Assembly: GCA_029204225.1 (NCBI GenBank)
Contig: CM055100.1
Coordinates: 53,301,763-53,365,762, forward strand
Direction: 5' to 3'
Length of the DNA stretch: 64,000 nucleotides
Source: Diphasiastrum complanatum
Lineage: Eukaryota; Streptophyta; Lycopodiopsida; Lycopodiales; Lycopodiaceae
In this document: positions 52,600 to 64,000 of the stretch, piece by piece
How the letters are laid out: every line of letters starts with the position of its first letter
How positions within the stretch are numbered: the first letter of the stretch is position 1
Notes under the pieces: generated by a model
What the model saw: the letters and a program-made list of their open reading frames with translations, nothing else
What the model was told of the DNA's origin: nothing
Databases searched by the model: none
Translations under genes and position numbers: made by a program

Positions 52600-53282
52600 A
52601 CCCACAAGATCAGAAGATCAGTTTAGATATCTATTCATATTTTCTCCTCAGAGAGGTAATCACCCTGATGGAGATTGGGTTATAGTAAGCATTTGGCTAC
52701 CGGTTATAGCCCGTGCGTTCTTACATATAGTTTTAAACCTATATCACCCATTGCGGTAGAGACTGAGGGCGTTCAAAGTCTAGAAAGTAGCGGATTTCCT
52801 ACATGATATGCATGAAATGCTACGGATTGCACGTGAGAATGTCTAATGTACCCAGGATGGGGACCGACATTATGCAAGTCTGAAAAGATCATCGAGAAAC
52901 TTCCAAGTGGGAGATTGGATATTTTTTGAGAATCTCGATGGATTCAAGTGTAATGCGTACTGGCTAGCATTACTAATCGTCCCCTAGATATAGAGGACTG
53001 TTTAAGATCTTGAAAAAGATTGGATCCTTAGCTTACCAATCGAAACTCCCGGATGGATCTCAAGTGCATCTCATATTTCACATAAGCTATCTCTGAAAGA
53101 GTCTATGTGAAGGAGTGAATCTTGGATCTGGAGATTGATTGCACCTGTTGGATGAATCATCGGGTGTGTCTCCGCTTGAACCCAAAAAGATTTTGGATAG
53201 AAGAACTAAACGAGTGTGAAATCGTATAGTTACCAAGCATCTAGTTCGATGGAAGAGATGTATAGACAATGACGATTCTTGG
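52600..53282 (+). mobile_element. Chromovirus integrase C-terminus and chromodomain
   Basis: Plus-strand pieces include FLHDMHEMLRIARENV, FQVGDWIFF and the GPY/F block PRYRGLFKILKKIGSLAYQS with VHLIFHISYL (52983-53093). The chromodomain EPKKILDRRTKRV, stop, NRIVTKHLVRWKRCIDNDDSW follows at 53178-53282. The stop inside the chromodomain is TGA where CGA (Arg) is usual, consistent with decay of a methylated CpG. Confidence 0.88.
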
Positions 53283-53357
53283 TAATAGGAAGGAAGATTA
53301 AGGAGGAACTTTTCCAATTTTAAGTTATGAGGACAGAACTTGATTAATAGGGAAGAA

Positions 53358-53850
53358 TGTCATGCCCATGACTAGGCTCGGGTAGTGTGTCCACGCTAGA
53401 GACCAGTAGACCAACAACCCGTAAGTTAATTGTGATATAAGGGAATTGGGGCCTATATGTGTACATGGTCATAATTAATGGTTGTAGGTCTAAACACTTG
53501 ATGGTGGATTTGTATGGGTCTATCAGTGAGTCATTGGAAAACTAGATGACGTGGCCCAGATAGGCTGCATAGGTATCCAGTGAGGTGTCACAATGCACTA
53601 CTAGTGGTGCATGGGCCTTGGAGGGTATAAGTATACATGCTGGGCTCTCAGTAGTGTATGCTTGATAGCATGACCAGTGGCAGGATGTTGCTGGTGTGAT
53701 GCCATACTCCTCTTTATGATTGATCCATAGCTTGGGGGCTAGATCTGTTCGATCTAGGTTTGGTTGGGTTGGTTTGTCCACCATCAGGTTCCCTTGTGTT
53801 GCTTGTGATTGGCATGCTTAGAATAGGATCCTTGAATTGAGAACTTTATA
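53358..53850 (+). repeat. 3' LTR of the chromovirus
   Basis: A 493-bp LTR preceded by the polypurine run at 53346-53357 and followed by the target duplication gattc. Confidence 0.94.
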
Positions 53851-54215
53851 GATTCCATAAAAGCTTTAAGGTCGGCATATCCATGATCGTAGCCTTGTTT
53901 GTACTTGGCTACGATCATGTGTCTTCCAAAATCACTAAGCTACATTCAACAAAAAAATGTAGTTTAGCAATGCAATATAGTTTAGCAATAAAAAATACTA
54001 ACAATCTCACTACAAAAATAGAATCATAGTAAAAAATATTGCACTTACAAATTGGGCCTTGAGATTGCCCCTTCCTCCCGATCCCAAGTGACTTTGGCCA
54101 TGTTTTAAGATCTTCTCGATGGCGACTCTACATTGTTGTTCATATTTTTGGGGATTGTTTTGCAACAATTCCTCTTTCACCTTCCTCCAATCTTGTTTGG
54201 AGCACCATCCAGGAC

Positions 54216-54490
54216 ATAATATTATGTCAAATCAATAATGTCATAAAAAATTTAATTTGCTAATAATCTAGGTGTCATAGATATGATATAATTTCATGAC
54301 ATAATTATATGGTCAAAGTGAAATTTCTCATTTTTGTCATGTGACCTCTTAAATGGTTGCATGGGTTCATTTAGATTCATGATCAAAAGCATTTATGTCA
54401 TATTGAAAACCTTAGTGATATGTGACCTATATGATATATCTTTTTAATTGTTGGTGTGTGACCTATTTAACCTTATATGAAATCATAGTA
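54216..54490. repeat. Dispersed AT-rich repeat, copy 1
   Basis: It shares ctaggtgtcatagat, attgaaaaccttagtgatat and gtgacctatatgatat with 55390-55580 in the same orientation. It is about 90 bp longer in the middle. Its left edge coincides with the end of the exon at 54049-54216. Confidence 0.8.
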
Positions 54491-54499
54491 ACTAGTTGA

Positions 54500-55389
54500 A
54501 TTATCATTTAGCATTGTAATAAAGATGTTGATCAATGGGTGCTAGTATATGATTGATTGATATTGTCCAATTGCTCGCTTGTTTGATTTGATTCGCTATT
54601 GTTCAATTTAATTATTCACTCGATCCAATCTCTAGCTATCTCGATCATGGGTAGCCATACAATACTGTGGAAGGTGCATGATTGATTTGTGAGATGTCGA
54701 TCCTACAAGCAAGACACCTGACAGAAACGAGATACATCTAAGCTTCTACCACAATTTTGTTAAGGATGTCTAATTAGAAGTGAAGCTATCTAAGCAATTG
54801 TCCATACATTGTCTAAGACTCTGACTGTCAATAGCATTATCCATGGAACTATCTAAGTGGCTACAACAGTGTCTAAAATAGTTTGTCTGAGGAACTTGCT
54901 GACCGCTCGGAAGACAATATTCAAAGTTGAACTACTATGATAACATACTGTGAAGGCATTATTTCAACTCCTAAAAGGCCCATTTGCGAAGTCTCATTAT
55001 TTGAACTTCACGAAGGATGGACATTTTCATGGCTATCGAAGGCCAGCTTTCACGAGTCATTGGTCACGTTTTTGATGGGAGGATATCATGTTGTTGATTA
55101 CAGTCGCCGCACTTCAGTCTCACCCTTCCGTGAGCAAATTTTTTGTGAAATTTGACCCAAAATATAAAGAAAAAACATAAAACATATTTTTTTTAATATG
55201 ATTGAACATATAAGATAAAACCATGGATCATTATGATAGTATTTAATTTTTACAGAACTGATTTTTACAAATCTTATATCCTTATAAATTTTAATTTTTT
55301 TTGAGATTTGACATAAAAGACCAAATCATGATATAATGATAGTACATGTTTTTATTAAACAACTAATTTGACAAATCTTTTGAGATTTT
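54500..55389. other. Spacer between the dispersed repeats
   Basis: AT-rich. It contains one 72-codon frame (54937-55155, plus) of better composition (PICEVSLFELHEGWTFSW) with no recognisable family. Confidence 0.35.
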
Positions 55390-55580
55390 AAGACACAATA
55401 TTATATCAAATCAATGATGTCATGAAAATCTATATTTGTTAAAAATCTAGGTGTCATAGATTTGATTTGATTAGATCCACGATCAATAGCATTCATGATA
55501 TATTGAAAACCTTAGTGATATGTGACCTATATGATATTTTTTCTAGTTGTTGGTGTGAGACCTATATAACCTTATATAAA
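55390..55580. repeat. Dispersed AT-rich repeat, copy 2
   Basis: A shorter copy of 54216-54490, ending just before the GA microsatellite. Confidence 0.8.
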
Positions 55581-55592
55581 GACATATGAATT

Positions 55593-55737
<145 letters not shown>

Positions 55738-55739
55738 AT

Positions 55740-57790
55740 GACACATAGCTCCTCTTGCAAAAGCAAGATCAAACCTTTTGAAACCTTTATTCATAACCCA
55801 ACAAGGTAAAACATAGCTGAAAGCATACAGTATTTCAAAGAAAAGCACCATAAAGCGAAACAAAGAGACATCCAGCTGGTACCTGCCACCATCCCACCAC
55901 ACAAAATCGCACAAGTTAGCATAGTGAGGAAGACATGTGTCAACGTTGAATGTCAGTTGTTATCCATGTCCAAAATAAGTTTAGCAGCTTAACAACTTAA
56001 ACTATTTATGAAAAAATGTTGTCCAATCTTCCCTACATAAAACATGATAAATAGCGATAGGCTTTCCCATATCATTATCGTATCAGGGCATTTTGCCATC
56101 CTGATCAGTTTTATAGTACTAGTGCATATCAAAATTTAAAGAAAAAACATACGTAAGGCATATGTATTTGTAAAATAACCGTGCTATATAGGTTGCGATT
56201 AGCAAACGAGAGATAACATGGATCAGTACTCAGATAAGGGACAAATCCATGCCATACCACTACCTGAACCCATAATAGGTAAAGTACCATTTTTGAGCAT
56301 ATCCATGCTTTCCAAGAGTATGCCAGCTACCATCTTGTTTTATTAGTTTTTAATACTGATCATGTCTTACGAACTTACCACAATACCTGTGTTCATTTAT
56401 ATTTAGCCAAGTATCTTACCCTTGGCATTTGCAAGAGGATCAGGACAAATCCATGTCGTTCCAATCCCTAGAAGTGTGACGATCCCTTGCACAATTCCAT
56501 GTGTCTTAAGGGTGCATAGGTTATCAATACTTGTATTATAGGTTATAACCTTTACACACGTGAAGAATTGCAGAGGCGTTATAAGCAAAGCCAAGTTTAT
56601 TGAGGTATACGTTTTTACAAGCAATCGAAACTTGAACAAGCAGTTTACTTCTTCCTGGTAGTGAGTATTTATACTTTTTATTTCACCGTCAACGTTTTTA
56701 TATGTTGTTTCTTAAATACACCAAAAAAAGTACAGCAACACTAACCAGAATAGATGTCGTAAGAGAATCATGTGAGAAAGCCATAACTATTTACGGGAGA
56801 CGTTTCCTTTGAAGAGTAATATAAAGCGATTTCGAGTCTAGTTATTGCCATTGATTCACAACAGTGATAGCGTTAAAAGTAATGCTATCTGGCATTCTTA
56901 TTTAAAACCAGATCATTAATTATTATGAGTATGGAGAGCTTACACTAACAAGTATGCCATTAGAGGAGTTCCAAAATAAAAAAAGACTCTTTGTAAAGAT
57001 ACTTTTATTTTTTTTCTTTAGTTTCAACCGTCACCAGGCCCAATCAAAATGCACAGATTTGAAATCTACATAACGTAGTTCAAATTACCTGAGAAATAAA
57101 AATGCAATATAGAAAACTTTGAAATTTGTGTTCGGACAGCATGGACTTATCCCATTGGTTTCTTCTTCTTGCCCGACATGTGCTAATCTGTCCAACGTCA
57201 ATACCTCAAGTTAAATTTACTTGACTATGCTGGTTGGTATAATGATTTTTTCTAATTATACTAGTTACATAAATGTGATACGAAAAATTGAAATTAAGTA
57301 TCATATCAGAGAGATTTTTGGCACCCAAGCTTTGAAAATAGCAATGGCAAGGAGACCCAGATCTATAATGGAGTCTGTGATTTTTTACAATGAGAAAAAT
57401 AAAGCTGATAACTGAAAGCCAACATAATATATGAAGAATTCATGGGTATTGCTGCATCCATCATCAAAGGGCAATTTTTGACAAAAGAAAAGAGCAAAAA
57501 TGACATACAAATCTTTTTGGAAAAATTTTGGAGTTTAAGACTACCCCGGGAGGTCAATCGATATCAGAAGTTTTAGTACAACATGTATATATGCATTCAA
57601 AAATCAAAGTACTTGATATCAATCCTCATGATCATCGAAAATGTGATTGTAAATATATCAAAACATATGCACTCTACAACAATCATAGGTGATTTTCTTT
57701 ATTGATGCTCTTCAGATTATGATTTAAATGCTTCAACATTGTTTTTTTCTTTCAAATTTATATCCATCATGCATAAGTGAATGGGAGCCA
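55740..57790. other. AT-rich region, nothing recognised
   Basis: Only short frames (for example 57221-57415, plus). No repeat or domain is recognisable. Confidence 0.4.
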
Positions 57791-57806
57791 ACACAATCAC
57801 TTGCAG

Positions 57807-58581
57807 GAATATTGGATGTGATTCACTCTGATGTTGGAAAGCTGCAATACAGAGGAAGAAGTCCAAAGGAACTTGCAGATTGTGGTATCTATTTTTATAA
57901 ATCTTTATATACGCCACAAACAGATGGAGGTTTTGGCAAGCTCGAAGCAATTCCATTGCCTAGTTTTCAAAGTGATGAGTGGCCTACTCCTGACAGCATT
58001 GTTTCTGAATCCTTGAGATGCAACCTACTCATAAATATTAGAAATGCTATGAAGATAAGCACAGGCTCAAAAATTGTTCACCTAAGTTGGTTCATCTCAT
58101 TACATATATTTATTGATTTTTTCTCAAGTGCTATTGTTCATAGAACACCAACTGTATTTGTTCGCAAGAATTTATTAGATGAGACTTTGTCAGATCTCAT
58201 GGATCAAGGCTGGGATAGTAAAAAAAAAAAAACATAGAATGCAGGATTAAAAAGTCTTCAATGATCTTTCGTTATCATATCGAAAAGCAAATGCTCAATC
58301 TCACATTTAGCTATCAGAGATACAAGAAAATTGAAGGTACATGGCTACCACTGGATCAAGAATTTGAACTAAATGGTCACACAAACTGAATGGAGATGAG
58401 CATTAACTACAATGAGGAATATTTGACTATGGTTGAGGTGGAAGAGCATTGGAAGCTCGATTTTATCAGAACAGAGCTCATGCTATTACAAACCAATCTA
58501 CCAACATATTTCAGATTTATCATCAACGGAAGACTCTTAAGTACTTTATGTTTATTGCCATTTCAAAATAGAACAAAATAA
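57807..58581 (+). pseudogene. Unrecognised coding segment, frameshifted in an A13 run
   Basis: A possible acceptor cacttgcag precedes 57807. The frame reads ILDVIHSDVGKLQYRGRSPK, then ELADCGIYFYKSLYTPQTDG, IVSESLRCNLLINIRNAMKI and NLLDETLSDLMDQGWDS, and runs into a run of 13 A at 58220-58232, where it soon stops. A second frame starts in the same run and continues KKSSMIFRYHIEKQMLNLTF, KKIEGTWLPLDQEFELNGH. It meets one stop at 58387 and stays open (EEYLTMVEVEEHWKLDFIRT) to 58581. Composition and length suggest genuine coding sequence broken by one indel and one stop, or one indel plus a missed intron. I do not recognise the family. Confidence 0.55.
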
Positions 58582-59150
58582 TTGAAAATGTCATCGTTTA
58601 CAATTGCACATTCACTAATATTTGTCATGTCACAGATGCGAAAAAGACAGGAGCTGATAACGTGCTGCAAAGATCTACCTACAACAATCACCATTGTGGG
58701 AGAACAATAACTTCAAATAAACTTTAGTAAAAATCTGTGTATACACTCTTTCATTCAATAAATGAAAGCCCAAGTTGGGCATCAGTACATGTATTTTGTG
58801 CTCCCAGATTCATAAAATGGAACAACATTTGATATATCAATGTATATTTTTCTATGAATTCTATACATGTGCAATCTATTTATGTTCTATGCTATCTGTA
58901 TTTGTTCTAATCTTTATTTAGTATAATTACATCATCCTTTGCACCATCATCAACAACGAGAGGCTGAAGCCTTGCCCTAGCCAGTATGCTTAGGATAATT
59001 TATTGTCTAAATCTGTACACCTGGCTTGATGTGTACTCAGGAAGTGTAAATTGCAAGATAGAATATTCATGTATTAGTAATGGCTAAGCACATCAACAAA
59101 ATAGAAAACTAATCATGATTCCATAAATAAAAATAAATAGAAATTATTAC

Positions 59151-59692
59151 CTTAGAAACATCAACATCTTCCTGAAGGTTGAACCACTCAATTAATAACT
59201 TTGCATTGTATAATGTGTACCACACACAGCTGAAGGAATCATTTGGCTGGGGTGACTACAAAAAAATTCAGCACACAAGAAATCAATCATGAAACAAAAT
59301 GAATTAGAATGAAACAAATACATTAGAATACTGATTTCAATAAGTTGTTAAGAAAGATAGAATTTACCTCCAAACTAACGATCTGCCAGTCCACGGAATG
59401 GGGAACATCTGTTGGAATATATTTACTTAAATATGGAAGGTATATATTGCTAGCCGAGTTCATCTTGACACAAAAACCTTTAACAATATTATCTACAATA
59501 GAGATCAGGTTTAAACTCGAATGGTCACTGCAAAATAAGATTCAAAGTTCTTTAGCTGCAATTTTGAGAACTATTTCCATTGATAATGCCAATGATAAAG
59601 CATTAAACAACAAGAAGAATTTATATATCTTACTTGGTATGATAAGGGACGAGCGGGTACTTTGTTGCTGGTGTGAATCCACTAGTCAGACA
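59151..59692 (-). CDS. Unrecognised gene, three consecutive exons
   Basis: Minus-strand exons lie at 59692-59634 (CLTSGFTPATKYPLVPYHT plus two bases), 59527-59368 (completing an Asn codon, then DHSSLNLISIVDNIVKGF, LPYLSKYIPTDVPHSVDWQI, VSLE) and 59255-59151 (SPQPNDSFSCVWYTLYNAKL, LIEWFNLQEDVDVSK). Boundaries are gtcacag/, /gtaaga, tttgcag/, /gtaaat, tttgtag/, /gtaata. Phases match (0 to 2, 2 to 0, 0 to 0) and there is no stop in 324 nt. Introns are 106 and 112 bp. Further exons must lie on both sides; I could not place them confidently. No known domain is recognised. It converges on the plus-strand segment at 57.8-58.6 kb. Confidence 0.65.
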
Positions 59693-60306
59693 CTGTGACA
59701 ATCCACATGAAACCAACCATTATGTGTACGTAGATACATCTTCTATAAAGAGCAATAGAAGCGCGATTGAAAGCCAAAGTGTTTATGCCATAAGAGTATG
59801 CAATGCTTCATTCTCAAATACCAATCAAAGTAGTTGGTGGATCGCGATCCATCGCCCACCTTTATCATTCCATTAGCATGAAAACCCAAACAAACAAGCC
59901 ATGAAACTATCAACCAATAATGAAAACAAGAATGTATCATACCGTAATGAGTAATGATGATGATCGTCTGCTCGTAGATGGGTGCTACAAAGTATAAGCC
60001 AACATGAAGAGAGGGATGAGGAGAAGGAGGAAGTGTGGTAGCACTGTAGCAATGGTACTCTTTCTCATATCATTTGCCTTTCTCTTTCACCAACCTAACT
60101 TGTGGAAGAGGTAAGTGTTCTCGTTTGTTGGATATGATAGGGCATATCCTAACCGTTGAAAATGGAGGCAAAGCCCATTGAGAGGTTTTTTGAATTTGAA
60201 AAGAAACTCTTTTTTGGCGTAAAGTTTTTTTTTTGTGTGTTAAGATGACTTAGCATTCGCTCGACAAAGTGTAAATAACCCGACGAAATATCATTGAGTA
60301 AGATTC

Positions 60307-60481
<175 letters not shown>

Positions 60482-60499
60482 AATTACAATTGTTTTGAA

Positions 60500-61177
60500 G
60501 TTCCTATATGCATGCGAGGATAAAAATATGAGATTCTATGCAAAGATTAAGAGAGTATTTCAGTAGAATCTATTTTAAAAGCTTAATACATGTTTTCAAA
60601 ATTGTTTTAAATATTAAGAGAGTATTTCGATAGAATCTATTTGAAAAGCTTAATACGTGTTTTCAAAATCGTTTCTTTGAGTATCACGATTCGTTTCTAG
60701 GATAACAGAATTGAAGTTGTTCTGTATGTCAAACAATAATAGTTTATATTATTATTGAAATGTATTGACCTATTGGGTAAAGGAAGGTACAATCCAATGC
60801 CTAGCATGTAGCCGCTTCTTCCTGCTAGCAAACGCCAAGTTCCTATATGCATGTGAGGATAAAAATATGAGATTCTATGCAAAGATTAAGAGAGTATTTC
60901 AGTAGAATCTATTTTAAAAGCTTAATACATGTTTTCAAAATCGTTTTCAAATATTAAGAGAGTATATCGGTATAATCTACTTGGAAAGCTTAATACGTGT
61001 TTTCAAAATCGTTTCTTTGAGTATTACAATTTGTTTTTAGAATAACTGAATTGAAGTTGTTCTGTATGTCAAACAATAATAGTTTATATTATTATTGAAA
61101 CGTATTAACCTATTGGGTAAAGGAAGGTACAATCCAATGCCTAGCATGTAGCCGCTTCTTCCTACTAGCAAACGCCA
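60500..61177. repeat. 339-bp tandem duplication with internal 70-bp repeats
   Basis: Units at 60500-60838 and 60839-61177 start gttcctatatgcatg and differ at about a dozen positions. Within each, a roughly 70-bp segment (attaagagagtat...gaatctattt-aaaagcttaata) occurs twice, so the structure is nested. Confidence 0.93.
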
Positions 61178-61199
61178 CCTCCAAACGCGATCTCCATTC

Positions 61200-63230
61200 T
61201 ATGCAGGCTCGGTGCATGCAGTCGCTTTTGTCATTCGGGTCTATGCTATAAAACAATAGAGCTAAGCAGTGTGTCAACTAAACAACTTCATGCATGTTGT
61301 TCTTTTTCAAATTTAGGTATTAATGCTAGAAGCAATTGCATGGTTGCGGTTAGGAGACAAGGATCCCTCTCTCTATAATGGTGTTTGGAGCTTTATTGCC
61401 TTTATATGCTTTTCATTCATCACTTATTCTCATCTTCTAGATTGCCACATGTATTGTGCAGTCACGATCCAAACCAAGAAAATATTTCAGTATGACAAAA
61501 ACTTAGAAAAACCAAGAGTTTGCAAAATGATTCCTATGCATGCTTTTAATTCATCGATCCAAACCAAGAAAATGTTTTAGTATGACAGAATTTTAGAAAA
61601 ACCAAGAGTTTGCAAAATGAACGAGATCTGAATCACATAGGCATGATCTTTCTTCTGTAATATATGATGTTATTTCACCAAATTTTACTTGCATATATTA
61701 TAGAGCTCTAGTGACTTTTCTCAAAAAATGAGTACAAGTTATTTATATTCATTTTACATCGGTAAAATAATGTCAATTAGATGCAAACGGTCTTTTCTTT
61801 GGCAAATTTCAAAGTTCAAACTTCATACTGCGAAATTGTACGGAGACAAGCATAAATCTCCTTCTTGAAAAATCTGAAGAGGACAATTGCCACCTCCTCA
61901 TGGCAACATGCCAACAAAACAATACTAACAATTCTAACTTATAACAACTACTAACAATGTGGAAAAGGTTGTTTGCATTCAATTGACATTATTTCATCAT
62001 TTTAAAATGGATAAATTATTGCTATTCATATATTTCACATCTTAAGATGGAAAAGGATTACAAATGTATGTATAGTGAGATCACATAGAAGCGCAAATAA
62101 ATACAAAAATTATATATTCCAACTAAACAGCTTTCACAACAAAGATCAGTTTGCAGGCACGTTTTCTCTACCAATAGGTCTATTAGCATATTTTCCATTT
62201 ATGTGTGTTGTGAAAACAGAAATAATTGTTTTTGCATGGACTGCTACTGTTACAATTAATATTTATTTCTAGGAACTTCTTGAAAATTAGTACGTGTAAC
62301 TAATGCGCGCGCGAATAAAGGAAGATATAATCCAATGCCTAGTAGGATAGTCGATTTATCGAAAGGACTAATCACTTGGCCAAACAATGTGGTCTGTTGT
62401 TCAGCCACTATAATATCTAAGGTGTCAATCATTTTAAGTCTATTTGGATTTGGGCACTCAAAGATCGTGTTGGCAGTTTTCTCATTTGAGTTTGTGCTAT
62501 AAAACAATTGAGCTTATTTTTTCTAGGTATTAATGCTCGAAGCAATTGCATGCTTGGGATTAGGAGATAAGGATGCCTTTCTCTGTAACAGAAGTATGTT
62601 TTCTTTGTGCATGCACTATCACTTTGAGAATTGAAAGTTGTTTGGAATTTCATGGTAGTTTCTCAATTGAAAATCTGAAATGTAATTGTTTGTGCATGGA
62701 CTGTTACTATTAGAACTAATATTTATTTCTGGGAACTTTTTGAAAATTAATACGTGTAACCAATGTGCGCGCGCAAATAAAGGAAGATATAATCCAATGC
62801 GTTTGTAGTACGATAGGTGATTTACCAAAAGGGCTAATCACTTGGCAAAACAACGTATTAATCATGAAGTCTATTTAGATTTGGGCAGTCAAAGACCATG
62901 TTGGCAGTTTTCTCATTTGAGTCTGTGCTATAAAACAATTGAGCTGATTTTTTCTAGGTATTAATGCTCGAAACAATTGCATGCTTCGAATTAGGAGACA
63001 AGGATGCCTTTCTCTGTAATGGTGTTTGGAGCTCTATTGCCTTTATATGATTATAATTCATCTCTCCTTCTCACCTTCTAGATCTGCACATCTATTTTGC
63101 AGTATCGATCCAAACCAAGAAAATGTTTTAGTATGACAAACACCTAGAAAAACCAAGAGTTTGCAAAATTGTAATCCAAGGTAATTTAATTTTCAAGTTC
63201 CTACTTTTAATCTTTAATATTGCTTTTCCA
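61200..63230. repeat. Locally repeated modules
   Basis: Module 1 (aggtattaatgct-gaa-caattgcatg...) occurs at 61315, 62525 and 62955. Module 2 (atatttatttct-ggaactt...aaggaagatataatccaatg) occurs at about 62258 and 62717. The word gtgctataaaacaattgagct precedes module 1 twice. The last two sets form a roughly 430-460 bp tandem pair. The phrase ggaag-ta-aatccaatgcct also links them to the 339-bp units on the left. Confidence 0.85.
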
Positions 63231-63239
63231 TGTTTGTGC

Positions 63240-63780
63240 TTATTCTAGATTAATTTTTGGTGCGCAGCTATTTATTTTCCTATGTGCTATTGATGAATTC
63301 CTAATAAACTCTTTTGTGTCGATAATTACGGATTTCTCCTTCATGCACAACTATTCATTTACCTACGTGTTTTGGATGAATGTATAACTACTATGGTTGT
63401 TTGTTGCATGGTTAGTCTCTAATTCGTGGTTAGTTTGAATTCATTTATGGTCCACGACTATTCAATTCGCTATGTTCTATTGATGAATCATAATAAGCAC
63501 TCTTGTACTTGATAATTCTTGATTCACCTTTGGTGCACAACTATTCACTTGGTCAGGTGCTATTGATGAATCTATAACCACCATGGTTGTTTGTTGCATG
63601 ATTACTTTTCAATTTTTGATTATTCTAAATTCATTTTTAGTGCGCAGCCATTTACTTGGCTAGGTGCTACTCATGAGTTCCAATAATCCTTTCTATACCA
63701 AATAATTGTCGATTCATTTGGGTAAGTGCTATTGATGAATGCATAATTATCATGGTTGTCTGTTGTATGTTTACTACTTA
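63240..63780. repeat. Satellite-like array, about 190-bp period with 95-bp half units
   Basis: Diverged copies of a phrase like attca-ttttggtgcacaactattcacttggctaggtgctattgatgaat recur about six times at 80-105 bp spacing. Alternate copies are followed by ataacta-catggttgtttgttgcatg (63391, about 63578, about 63746). This gives a higher-order period near 190 bp, three times. Confidence 0.8.
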
Positions 63781-64000
63781 AGAATCGTATGCATTCTATG
63801 ACACTGTTGCCTGAAAATTTTAAAATTATATAAATGCTTCAATTTTAACATCTTCATTATATGTTTTTATTTTTTGTATGTGATTTAGTAGATTTCAATT
63901 ACAACACATGCTTACAATTTCATATTTCTAGTATTGTCAACTCATTTTTTTTTTTTTTTTTTATGATTTGTAATAACTTAATTGTGATTCATGACGTGGG
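63781..64000. other. AT-rich end of window
   Basis: Contains a T-run of about 19 near 63943-63962. Nothing else is recognised. Confidence 0.5.

Noticed and set aside
54937-55155. 72-codon plus-strand frame between dispersed repeats
   Set aside because: No recognisable family and no neighbouring exons.
58245-58560. A frame with seven TAA/TAG/TGA codons that could be imagined as U-to-C edited
   Set aside because: Another frame over the same bases has only one stop and better composition, so the editing idea is unnecessary.
58960-59050. Further downstream exon of the gene at 59.15-59.69 kb
   Set aside because: Candidate acceptors near 58.98 kb give either an immediate stop or a very weak pyrimidine tract, so I could not choose one.

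Overview
This is nuclear DNA of a land plant with a large, transposon-rich genome. The evidence is a plant DDB1 gene with very long introns, several Ty3/gypsy and Ty1/copia LTR retrotransposons primed by initiator-Met tRNA, decayed LINEs, a tRNA-derived SINE and very long GA/CT/TA microsatellites. I cannot name the species. A fern or other large-genome vascular plant would fit, but that is a guess. There are no prokaryotic features.

The left third (1-22.6 kb) is the 5' part of DDB1 on the minus strand. Five exons (22225-22328, 21080-21128, 7118-7177, 6821-6912, 2847-2898) join in phase to 357 nt, the first 119 codons of a roughly 1,090-residue protein. A TATA box and a GA-rich 5' leader lie upstream. 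The introns are about 1.1, 13.9, 0.2 and 3.9 kb, and a fifth runs off the left edge. Intron 2 holds a structurally complete minus-strand LTR element with no recognisable pol (13046-18888), plus a mosaic of LINE fragments and the 3' half of a Ty3/gypsy element. Intron 4 holds rearranged gypsy pieces and a perfect 207-bp tandem duplication.

Just upstream of the DDB1 promoter (22.66-28.17 kb) is a minus-strand Ty1/copia element. Its gag, integrase, RT and RNase H are recognisable but frameshifted. A SINE sits in its left LTR, and the right LTR preserves the empty site. At 29.37-36.24 kb is a third LTR element with 1.1-kb LTRs. Its internal region carries about 30 copies of a 24-bp minisatellite in two arrays, inside a strongly G-poor tract. 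From 36.2 to 47 kb there are microsatellites, a fold-back repeat family, a truncated copia gag with zinc knuckle, a 44-bp tandem repeat ending in a hairpin built on a primer-binding site, and a gypsy chromodomain remnant.

At 47.29-54.22 kb a three-exon minus-strand gene of unknown function is split inside exon 2 by a 6.25-kb gypsy chromovirus (47598-53850). Removing the element and one copy of its 5-bp target duplication leaves a 108-nt, in-frame exon. The chromovirus itself contains an inverted 72-bp copy of its own chromodomain flanked by an 87-bp direct duplication. At 57.8-58.6 kb (plus) and 59.15-59.69 kb (minus) are two unrecognised coding segments; the minus one has three exons with matching splice phases. 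The right end (60.3-63.8 kb) is a 168-bp GA tract followed by nested local duplications and a satellite-like array.
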